From JAKVKY01 sp964293585 (lineage in GTDB: Bacteria > Bacillota > Negativicutes > Acidaminococcales > Acidaminococcaceae): a DNA stretch of 37,676 bases. The notes under the pieces are model-generated. The model was given only the letters and a program-made list of their open reading frames with translations, had not been told where the DNA came from and ran no database searches. The position numbers and the translations under genes were made by a program. The stretch spans positions 1 to 37,676 of the forward strand of contig CAXYYS010000018.1 of assembly GCA_964293585.1 (NCBI GenBank). The letters are read 5' to 3'. This document shows positions 1 to 6,466 of this stretch, piece by piece (the first letter of the stretch is position 1; each line of letters opens with the position of its first letter).

Positions 1-4
1 TAAA

Positions 5-47
5 AGCCCCTTATAGGGGCTACTCAAACCGCCGGCTTTGCCGGCGG
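5..47. terminator. Two GC-rich hairpins at the window edge
   Basis: Two perfect hairpins lie next to each other. The first has 6-bp arms AGCCCC/GGGGCT at 5-10 and 16-21. The second has 8-bp arms CCGCCGGC/GCCGGCGG at 29-36 and 40-47 with a 3-nt loop. Neither is followed by a T-run on the plus strand. The first is followed by TTTTA when read on the minus strand. They probably terminate transcription from a gene outside the window, but the direction is uncertain. Confidence 0.4.
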
Positions 48-108
48 TATTGATTGTATGCAGAAATAATTTTTTTAAATAAATTTTTTAAAAAATAGTG
101 TAATTATT

Positions 109-125
109 TATAATTATGCTATAAT
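109..125 (+). promoter_or_regulatory. -10 region for the DUF3298-like gene
   Basis: Two TATAAT hexamers (109-114 and 120-125) lie in a very AT-rich stretch just upstream of the ribosome binding site GAGGTGAGG (133-141). No good -35 hexamer can be seen 16-18 nt upstream of either one, so only the -10 assignment is supported. Confidence 0.4.
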
Positions 126-145
126 TAGATTTGAGGTGAGGAATA

Positions 146-793
146 ATGAAAAAATATTTATTAGTTTTACTAGCTGTTGTGATGATGATTCCCAGCATGG
201 TTTCTGCGGCAGAACATAAGGTAGTGCCTACGTTCAAACTGCAAAAGACCACGCAGACCATGGAAGGAATTAAGATGTCTTATCCCCAGGTGGTCGAGTA
301 CAAGGATACTAAGGTTATGCATACCATCAATGCCGAGATGGCCAAGATGTTAGTGCAGACCGCTGACTTTTTGCATAAGAATAATCAGGGTGCTACCGGT
401 AAGATTGATTACAAGGTTACCTTGAATCATTCTACCCTGCTGAGCGTTTTGTTTGATGGCAATTTTAACATCAAAGATACCAATGGTAAAACTGAAAAGC
501 TGAACGTGAAGAATGGTATGACCTTCAATAACGAAGGCAGGAGAGTTCTGCCGAAGGATATTTCCGCGATTAATAAGATTTCTAACAAACCGGATATGTT
601 CGGGGCTGATTATTTGAACGCCAAGGTGAAGGCTGCGGCTGCTGCCGGCAAGCTGACCTTGAACCCGGGATTTAAGACTGTTGATGCATCTGCTGTTGAT
701 TTCTACATGGATGACACCACCAATATTTTCGCCATTTTTGCACCGGGCGCTATTTCTCCGCTGGAAAAAGGTTCCGTAGTTGTAGCTCTGTAA
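146..793 (+). CDS. Secreted DUF3298/RsiV-like domain protein
   Basis: This is a 215-residue exported protein of unknown function. Residues 1-21 form a clear signal peptide (MKK, a hydrophobic core, then VSAA with cleavage likely after Ala). The mature part begins with a segment of the kind that precedes DUF3298 domains. It ends with an aromatic strand followed by FAPGAISPLEKGSV, which resembles the C-terminal end of DUF3298/RsiV-type domains (usually a 'P-Y-x-x-G' ending). The start is fixed by GAGGTGAGG five bases upstream. The gene is followed by a strong terminator and appears monocistronic. The domain assignment rests on the pattern of the C-terminus only. RsiV binds lysozyme in Bacillus, but there is no sigma-factor gene here to suggest an anti-sigma role. 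Confidence 0.6.
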   Translation: MKKYLLVLLAVVMMIPSMVSAAEHKVVPTFKLQKTTQTMEGIKMSYPQVVEYKDTKVMHTINAEMAKMLVQTADFLHKNNQGATGKIDYKVTLNHSTLLSVLFDGNFNIKDTNGKTEKLNVKNGMTFNNEGRRVLPKDISAINKISNKPDMFGADYLNAKVKAAAAAGKLTLNPGFKTVDASAVDFYMDDTTNIFAIFAPGAISPLEKGSVVVAL

Positions 794-810
794 TTACCTG
801 GTAGTTTTAG

Positions 811-840
811 GACCTGACTTCAGACGAGGTCAGGTCTTTT
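811..840 (+). terminator. Intrinsic terminator
   Basis: Perfect 8-bp arms GACCTGAC/GTCAGGTC are followed directly by TTTT and more AT-rich sequence. It lies 18 nt after the stop of the DUF3298-like gene. Confidence 0.85.
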
Positions 841-882
841 AATTTTTCCTAAACTTAACTTTTCAAAGCCGCACCGGTACTG

Positions 883-888
883 TATAAT
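883..888 (+). promoter_or_regulatory. -10 hexamer for the hydrogenase operon
   Basis: A perfect TATAAT sits about 100 nt upstream of the hydrogenase ATG. The sequence 17 nt further upstream (TTTTCA region, 860-865) is a poor -35, so this may be an activator-dependent promoter. Confidence 0.4.
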
Positions 889-993
889 AAAAGCAGTAAT
901 TAAAAATACAGGTCGTGGTTCATCCCGGCTTGTTAGTTGAGTGAAGATAAATTTGCTCTTGACCCTGCAAAATTTATCAGAGGGAGGCACACC

Positions 994-2484
994 ATGGAAG
1001 TTACAGAAGTTGTGCGTTTACGCCGTGCGGTACTTACCCATTTGGCGGAACATACCTGGCGGGGTGATCTGCCAGAACATGTTAAGGATATCATATACAC
1101 ACTGGTGCGGGATGATTCGCCCCGTATCCGCTGTTGTGTACACAAGGAACGGGCGGTGCTGCGCAACCGGATTCAGATGGCGTTGGGACAGGAATTAGGC
1201 AGTCCCTTGCATGAGGCGGTGGAACTGGCACTGACAGAACCGGTAAATAAAAATTTGCCAATCATGGATGTGCTCCCCGATGCCTGTGACTCCTGCCCTA
1301 TTGAAAAATATTATGTGACCGATGTATGCAGGCATTGCATTTCTCATAAATGTATGGATAACTGTCCCAAGAAAGCCATCTCCGTGCAACAAGATCGGGC
1401 TTTCATCAACAGAGAGCTGTGCATAGAATGCGGCCGCTGCAGCAAGTCTTGTCCCTATGGCGCTATTATTGAAATTACCCGTCCCTGTGTAAGGGCCTGT
1501 GCCCTGGAAGCGATTACCCCCGGACCGGACCGCCGCAGCCGTATTGATTATAGTAAATGCGTGCAGTGCGGTAACTGCCGCGGAGCCTGTCCGTTTGGTG
1601 CACTGGATGAGCGCAGCATGATTGTGCAGCTGCTGACTGCTTTAAAGCGCGGCGAAGAAATCGTGGCCATGCTGGCTCCTTCTTTTGTGGGCCAGTTTGG
1701 TATGCAGGTGCAGCCAGGCCAGATTATTGCGGCTTTGAAAAAACTAGGCTTCGCCGATGTGATGGAAGTTGCAGTAGGCGCCGACCTGACTGCCACCAGG
1801 GAAGCAGCAGAGTTTATAGAGAAAGTACCACAGAAACTAAAATTTATGACCAGTTCCTGCTGTCCCGCGTTCGTGCATCTGGTGAAAAAACATTTTTTTG
1901 ACAACGAGGAAAATATTTCCCGGACCGCTTCGCCGATGGTAGCCTGCGCCAGGCTGATTAAGAAAAAATTAGGCTATGCCCAGACCTGCTTTATCGGTCC
2001 CTGTATCGCCAAAAAAGCGGAGGCCAGGGAGTATGCAGACGATGTGGATTACGTTCTGACCTTTGAAGAATTACAGTGTCTGTTTGACGGCGTGGGCATT
2101 AAGCCTGCCGAGCTGACAGCTGCTCCCTATGTTACAGCAGCCACGACCGGCGGTATCGGTTTCCCGCTAACCAAGGGCGTGCAAACAGCGATGTTAGCAG
2201 TTTTGCAGGATCAGGGCGAGGTGATGCCCGTAAAAACGGCATATGCGGCCGGACTGGAACGTTGCAAGGATGAGTTGGAAAAAATTGTGGCCGGTCAGGA
2301 AGATGTGCAGTATTTCGAGGGCATGGCTTGCTGCAACGGCTGCGTGGATGGTCCCGGTGCTTTAACACAGCAGGGACTGACCCGGGTTTTAGTAACCAAG
2401 TTTGCTGCCGCAGCGCCGGTTAAGCATTCTGAAGAAAATAAGCTGGTGCGTGAACATGAGGCCAGCCTGGATCTAGAAGTTTAA
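994..2484 (+). CDS. Monomeric [FeFe] hydrogenase, group-B-like
   Basis: This is a cytoplasmic hydrogenase that couples reversible proton reduction/H2 oxidation to an electron carrier, probably ferredoxin. In the 496-residue protein, ferredoxin-like Cys clusters occur at 112-124, 143-153 and 189-199, with extra Cys pairs at 98/101 and 165/169. The H-cluster motifs follow: TSSCCPAF (286-293), GPCIAKKAE (335-343) and EGMACCNGC (442-450). Motif 2 has Gly where group A enzymes have Met, and motif 3 has VDGPGA in place of the usual GGGQP; both point to the group B type (TIGR04105-like). The frame is open upstream to a TTG at 937, but ATG 994 has an ideal GGGAGG at 982-987 and is preferred. No maturase genes (hydE/F/G) are in the window. 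An alcohol dehydrogenase follows after 23 nt, probably in the same operon. Confidence 0.9.
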   Translation: MEVTEVVRLRRAVLTHLAEHTWRGDLPEHVKDIIYTLVRDDSPRIRCCVHKERAVLRNRIQMALGQELGSPLHEAVELALTEPVNKNLPIMDVLPDACDSCPIEKYYVTDVCRHCISHKCMDNCPKKAISVQQDRAFINRELCIECGRCSKSCPYGAIIEITRPCVRACALEAITPGPDRRSRIDYSKCVQCGNCRGACPFGALDERSMIVQLLTALKRGEEIVAMLAPSFVGQFGMQVQPGQIIAALKKLGFADVMEVAVGADLTATREAAEFIEKVPQKLKFMTSSCCPAFVHLVKKHFFDNEENISRTASPMVACARLIKKKLGYAQTCFIGPCIAKKAEAREYADDVDYVLTFEELQCLFDGVGIKPAELTAAPYVTAATTGGIGFPLTKGVQTAMLAVLQDQGEVMPVKTAYAAGLERCKDELEKIVAGQEDVQYFEGMACCNGCVDGPGALTQQGLTRVLVTKFAAAAPVKHSEENKLVREHEASLDLEV

Positions 2485-2507
2485 AAAAAATTAAAGGAGA
2501 TGTGTTT

Positions 2508-3632
2508 ATGTCAACTTACAGTATGTGTTTACCTTGTTATACGGTAGGCGAGGAAGCTTACCAGGCAATCCCGGAGTTTTGTCATAATTTTGGCAGCAAG
2601 GCGGTAGTTATCGGTGGTAAAACTGCCATGAGCAAGGCAAAAGAAGCGCTCTTGGCCGGCGTAAAAGCTTCCGGTATCCAAATTACGGATTTTATCTGGT
2701 TTGGCGGCGATGCCACGTATACTAATATTAATAAACTGAAGGCTGATACACGGGTGCAGGCAGCAGACATGTTGTTTGCCGTAGGCGGTGGCCGGGCCTG
2801 CGACACGGTTAAGACGCTGGCAGCCCTGATGGATAAACCGTTGTTCACGTTCCCGACCTTGGCCTCTAATTGTGCTTCCAGTACGGCTATCTGTGTGTTG
2901 TATAATGATGACGCCACCTTCCGGGAATATTTTTACCGCTCCGGTCCGGCGCTGCATACTTTTATCAATACCAGGATTATTGCCGAGTCCCCGGACAATT
3001 TATTCTGGGCCGGGATCGGCGATGCCCTGTCCAAAGAGTACGAGGTAGAATTTGCTACCCGGAAGCAGAATTTATTCCACACACCGCTTTTAGGAGCTAC
3101 CCTGGCGCATGCTTGTGCCCAGCCGCTCTTAACTTATGGTGAACAGGCGCTGGCGGATTGCAAGGCGCATCGGGTTTCTTTTGCACTGGAGCAAGTGGCT
3201 CTGGATATCATTATCAGCACCGGTCTGGTTAGCAATTTTACCAGCGGCGGAGATAAATATTATTATAACAGCAACCTGGCCCACTGTGTTTACTGCGGCG
3301 CTACTTTGGTGCCGGCTTGCGGCGAACACCATCTGCACGGCGAGGTGGTGGCGTTTGGCATCTTGTGTCTGTTGGTTTGTGATGGCAATACCAAATTGCT
3401 GGAACAGGTGGCAAATTTCAACCTGCGTTTGGGCCTGCCGGTGACCCTGGCAGAAATTGATCTTAAAACCAGTGATGTAAAAGTAATTGCGGATAAGGCG
3501 GTCAGTCTGGCAGATTGGAAAGCTGTGTACCGTCCGGTTACCAAGGAGGAATTTAGCAGCGCTATCCTGGAAGCTGACAGATACGGCCGCCAGTTAAAAA
3601 ATCGCCGTCCGGACACGGGTTTGGGGTGTTAA
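2508..3632 (+). CDS. Iron-containing alcohol dehydrogenase, GldA-like
   Basis: This is an NAD(P)-dependent, metal-dependent dehydrogenase of the glycerol dehydrogenase branch (374 residues, normal family length). Visible features are the nucleotide-binding GGGRACDT at 93-100, the metal ligand Asp172 in GIGDALSKEYE, and His259 and His277 (in GEHHLHGE). These match the D/H/H set of bacterial GldA almost position for position. The ATG at 2508 is preferred over GTG 2502 because AAAGGAG ends 8-9 nt upstream. It follows the hydrogenase closely, so a shared role in disposing of reducing equivalents is likely. The true substrate (glycerol, a diol or another alcohol/aldehyde) cannot be read from sequence. 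The 5' end is Cys-rich (CLPC), which is mildly unusual. Confidence 0.85.
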   Translation: MSTYSMCLPCYTVGEEAYQAIPEFCHNFGSKAVVIGGKTAMSKAKEALLAGVKASGIQITDFIWFGGDATYTNINKLKADTRVQAADMLFAVGGGRACDTVKTLAALMDKPLFTFPTLASNCASSTAICVLYNDDATFREYFYRSGPALHTFINTRIIAESPDNLFWAGIGDALSKEYEVEFATRKQNLFHTPLLGATLAHACAQPLLTYGEQALADCKAHRVSFALEQVALDIIISTGLVSNFTSGGDKYYYNSNLAHCVYCGATLVPACGEHHLHGEVVAFGILCLLVCDGNTKLLEQVANFNLRLGLPVTLAEIDLKTSDVKVIADKAVSLADWKAVYRPVTKEEFSSAILEADRYGRQLKNRRPDTGLGC

Positions 3633-3907
3633 ACATTTGTTCAGAAACACAGGTAGCGTGGATAGAAATATAGAAAAAAGAAACTGGTATATAATTTGAT
3701 TTACCAAGTAAAAAAATATTTTCTGATAATTACTAGCAGCGAAATGCCGCACCAGAGCGGCTTGGAATTTTAGAAATGAAAATGTCAAGAGTCTAAAAAA
3801 ATTTTAATTAGTGATGTTTACAAAATTTAAGCTTGACAAAAACCGGTTTACACAACTATTACGCAGTAACCGAATAATTCTACCTAAGTTGACCCAACTG
3901 ATTGTGG

Positions 3908-4073
3908 TGGGGATAAAAGTTAGCTTATGCACAGGGTTTATCCACAGGCTGTGGATAAACCCTGCTTTTTTGGCCTCATGGAAGGACAAAAAAGCCTAAA
4001 AACGATTTTTTGGACCTTTTAGACCGGTTAAAAATGGTTTTTCTGTGGATAACCCTGTGGATTTTGTTGATAA
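3908..4073. other. DnaA-box cluster (possible oriC or DnaA-titration site)
   Basis: Seven 9-mers match the DnaA box TTATNCACA exactly or with one mismatch. The exact ones are at 3925-3933 (+), 3938-3946 (+), 3950-3958 (-) and 4044-4052 (-). One-mismatch copies are at 3908-3916 (-), 4056-4064 (-) and 4065-4073 (-). The two central boxes lie in a perfect inverted repeat. The flanks 3655-3840 and 4080-4245 are AT-rich. There is no credible gene between 3633 and 4259. dnaA, dnaN, rpmH and rnpA are not in the window, so whether this is the replication origin, a datA/DARS-like site or something else is open. Confidence 0.65.
3932..3964. repeat. 33-bp perfect inverted repeat containing two DnaA boxes
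   Basis: The arms are 16 bp (3932-3947 and 3949-3964) around a single central G at 3948, and each contains one TTATCCACA box. A T-run (3966-3971) follows, so on the plus strand the structure could also act as a terminator for the dehydrogenase operon, although that gene ends 300 nt earlier. Confidence 0.85.
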
Positions 4074-4259
4074 ACTCCTTGAAGGGTTAACCATATTTTG
4101 TACTACACGCTGGGTGGACAAAAAGAAAAACTTGTCTTTCCAAAATAGTGAACGTTTGTTGGTTATTTTTAACCGGAACAGCTTGCATTTCCCGGCAAGT
4201 TTAGAGATAATATAGAAGATAGCAAGTGCGAGGAAAAAATTTTATGGAGGCAGTGAAAG

Positions 4260-5630
4260 ATGATCGATAGGGAAGAAACGATAAAAGTCCTGGCCACGAA
4301 AGGCGAAGTGGTGGAGGCATCTGTCAGTCCGGTAGAAGGTGGTTTTGGCGGACTGGTACAAAAAAATGGAGAGTGGCATTTTCTTGCTTTGACTGCCAAG
4401 GAAGGTGTCTTTAGCCGTAACGGTAAGGATGCCGTGGTGGAAGAACGGGAGAAGGAAGAGCTGGTAGAGCTGCCCCTTAATTCTAATAATGCCGCTCTGG
4501 TAAGACGGTATATGAAAATAGCGACGCCGACAGCTTGTGGTGTCAAAGGTATGAGCGTAGGTTTTACGGATTATCTGGGTCTGGTTACACCGGTGTTGCC
4601 GCAGTTGTTTGCCCAGCGCCATTTGAAACCGGTGTTGGTAGAAACCTCTACCGCGGTGAGCAAGGCTACGGGGACGACACTTTTAACCAGCATTGATGCC
4701 GCTACCTGGAGCGTGGTTAAATCCGGACTGAAGAATGGTTATGGCGCTACGATCAACGGTATTTATGATGAGATGGAATTTTTGACGGCGCTACTCTATA
4801 TGTACAGCTGTCTGGGATTTAACGGCGCCCATTGGGCAGAACCGGAAATTGCCAAACTGCCGGCAGCAGCCGTGGCAGAAAAATATCAGGCTTTGCCGGA
4901 AGAATTCCGCAAAGCTTTGGAAGCGTCTTATTTAAATGCGGAATTTAAGGTCGGGAATACCATCATCAAATTTAACGGCAAGGAAGAGTTAGAACGGGTG
5001 GTCCTGGTTTATGCCGGTACGATCATGCATACCCAGACTGCCTATGATACTTATTTTAAGAACACGCCCTGGCCTCTGGACCTGGAAGTAGATTTGTCCC
5101 GGGAAGGTTTGCCTCTGACTCCGGCGGCTCATTATCTGATTATCAACGAACTGGAAAGAAACGGCGTCAAACCAACCAGCATCTGTATTGATGCCAGGCT
5201 GGACCAGGCCGCGGTTACCACGGACCTGAGCAAACACGCCGCCATCGCGTCCACTTTTGGCTACCGTTTGAGTATCAGTAATGCCGATCTTTATTTGCCG
5301 GATATGGGCAAAGCAGCAAAGGTTGCCGGCGGCAAGGTACATTTTAAACTGAATAATATTTTGTGGCTGGCGGTGCTGTCCACCCTGGCTGAAAAAGAAC
5401 CGGCGGTGCTGGCACAGGCAGCCACTCAGGCGGGCTTACCGGTACCGGCAGCAGCAGATTTAGAACCGGGCGCCAATTTGGCACAACCGTATGCCGCAGC
5501 ATACGCTGCTATCCTGGATGCGAACAAGGATCAGAAACCGGTGGCTATCCTGGAGGCTGTGCTTAAAAATCTGGCAGTCTATGAACAAAAGGTAACAACG
5601 TTGGTGGGAAAATATCTGCAGCAACTGTAA
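4260..5630 (+). CDS. Divergent UxaE-like (tagaturonate epimerase family) protein
   Basis: The 456-residue soluble protein has no signal peptide or membrane segment. Residues about 97-170 follow the layout I associate with the tagaturonate/fructuronate epimerase family UxaE: a 'GF-D-x-LGL-TP' segment, an AQ.. segment, a 'T-R/G-T' segment and then 'D-A-x-W-..-V..G...G-G-A'. At the end of that block the family's Asp/His-rich GADADHLK is replaced by GATINGIYDEMEF, so a metal ligand may be missing or moved and the substrate may differ. The start is ATG 4260 with GGAGG 9 nt upstream. The gene stands alone between the DnaA-box region and the T-box leader, with no uronate pathway genes nearby. Function is not established and homology should be treated as tentative. 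Confidence 0.5.
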   Translation: MIDREETIKVLATKGEVVEASVSPVEGGFGGLVQKNGEWHFLALTAKEGVFSRNGKDAVVEEREKEELVELPLNSNNAALVRRYMKIATPTACGVKGMSVGFTDYLGLVTPVLPQLFAQRHLKPVLVETSTAVSKATGTTLLTSIDAATWSVVKSGLKNGYGATINGIYDEMEFLTALLYMYSCLGFNGAHWAEPEIAKLPAAAVAEKYQALPEEFRKALEASYLNAEFKVGNTIIKFNGKEELERVVLVYAGTIMHTQTAYDTYFKNTPWPLDLEVDLSREGLPLTPAAHYLIINELERNGVKPTSICIDARLDQAAVTTDLSKHAAIASTFGYRLSISNADLYLPDMGKAAKVAGGKVHFKLNNILWLAVLSTLAEKEPAVLAQAATQAGLPVPAAADLEPGANLAQPYAAAYAAILDANKDQKPVAILEAVLKNLAVYEQKVTTLVGKYLQQL

Positions 5631-5724
5631 AAGTTGGTACCGGTAAAACAATCCGGCGCTGAAAAAATTTGGCTGCTGCGAAAATGTTTACGAGGGAACG
5701 GCTTACAATTTTTGTATTTTATGC

Positions 5725-5753
5725 TTGACAAGTGTAACTTAAAATGACATAAT
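5725..5753 (+). promoter_or_regulatory. Promoter of the T-box leader
   Basis: TTGACA (5725-5730), a 17-nt spacer and CATAAT (5748-5753) form a near-consensus sigma-A promoter placed directly before the T-box. Confidence 0.8.
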
Positions 5754-5759
5754 AAGTTT

Positions 5760-6020
5760 TAACAAGAAGAAATGTGATGATTGGGAAGAAAGACAGGAAG
5801 CAAGCTTTTAGAGAGCCGCCGGTTGGTGCAAGGCAGCAGCAAGCGCTTGTTGAGTAAATCACCCATGAACTCGTCAGCGAAAACAAGAGTGAGTAGCATG
5901 ATGCGTGCCAGGCGCGTTAAGTCTGAGCCGGTTGATGGACCGGCGCCAGAGTAAAAAATTAGGGTGGTACCGCGTATTTGCACTATACGCCCCTACGAGT
6001 AAAGTCGTGGGGGCGTTTTT
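5760..6020 (+). ncRNA. T-box riboswitch, probably Ile-specific
   Basis: The canonical T-box AGGGTGGTACCGCG is at 5961-5974. Upstream is a Stem I with the apical AGAGAG and GGTTGGTGCAAGG elements (about 5812-5837). On the 3' side of Stem I, the 'TAA-ATC-ACC' context makes ATC (Ile) the best specifier candidate. The TGGT bulge predicts a tRNA with discriminator A, which fits tRNA-Ile and argues against Glu. A strong terminator follows at 5987-6020. In the usual mechanism uncharged tRNA stabilises the antiterminator and allows read-through. No synthetase or amino-acid gene follows; the next gene is gltB, which lies beyond a second terminator and has its own promoter. Confidence 0.9.
5987..6020 (+). 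terminator. T-box-controlled terminator
   Basis: Arms of 12 bp (5987-5998 and 6005-6016, one G-T wobble) are followed by TTTTT. This is the regulated attenuator of the T-box leader. Confidence 0.9.
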
Positions 6021-6220
6021 ATATGCCCCCGTCCATCGAATGTAAGGTAAAGGAGGGACCGGGCAGAGCGAGATGCAGGCAAAAAATTTACTGCCGCTTG
6101 TAAAATAGCGTAAATTTTAAGCCGGGCGGTGATTTCACAAACGCCGCCGGCCGCCCATAGCGGCCACACAACGAGCTTCGTACAAAAAGATTAGAAGCCG
6201 CAAAATAAGGGAAAAGCGTA
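6021..6220 (+). other. Short structured segment behind the T-box, no clear gene
   Basis: A strong ribosome binding site, AAAGGAGGG, lies at about 6049-6057, where a T-box-regulated gene would normally begin, but no start codon is at the right distance. Only tiny frames exist: an 11-codon ORF from ATG 6073 and a 26-codon ORF from ATG 6023. The stretch also has a perfect hairpin GGCCGC/GCGGCC at 6149-6165. It may be the scar of a deleted gene, a leader peptide or a small RNA. Confidence 0.5.
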
Positions 6221-6250
6221 AACGGGCCGGACATTGTTCCGGCTCGTTTT
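6221..6250 (+). terminator. Terminator ending the T-box transcription unit
   Basis: An 11-bp stem (AACGGGCCGGA with TCCGGCTCGTT, one wobble) and a TTTT tail separate the T-box unit from gltB. Confidence 0.8.
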
Positions 6251-6329
6251 AGTATCTGGAGAAATTTTAGACCAAAATTGTTTCAAATAAGGCATTTTCG
6301 CAGCATTTTTTATGTATACAAAATTTTTT

Positions 6330-6369
6330 ACGCTAAAGCGTTGAAATTTTTGCCTGTCCCGCATATAAT
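6330..6369 (+). promoter_or_regulatory. gltB promoter with overlapping inverted repeat
   Basis: TTGAAA (6341-6346), a 17-nt spacer and TATAAT (6364-6369) form a strong promoter about 100 nt before gltB. A perfect palindrome, ACGCT-AA-AGCGT, at 6330-6341 touches the -35 box and could be an operator. The region 6251-6466 has no coding potential that I can support. Confidence 0.65.
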
Positions 6370-6466
6370 CTAAACCAAATCTCGGTTTTGATATCTTGAC
6401 GAGGTTAGAAGCTTTATAGAATTTATGGTATGGTCCTGATTTTATTTTTTGTGGGAGGGGTTATTA

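Noticed and set aside
937..993. TTG start giving the hydrogenase 19 extra residues
   Set aside because: There is no ribosome site before 937, while GGGAGG stands 6 nt before ATG 994.
3811..3999. 62-codon frame across the DnaA-box repeat
   Set aside because: It spans the inverted repeat, has no ribosome site and looks like a chance frame. The opposite strand also has a similar-length frame.
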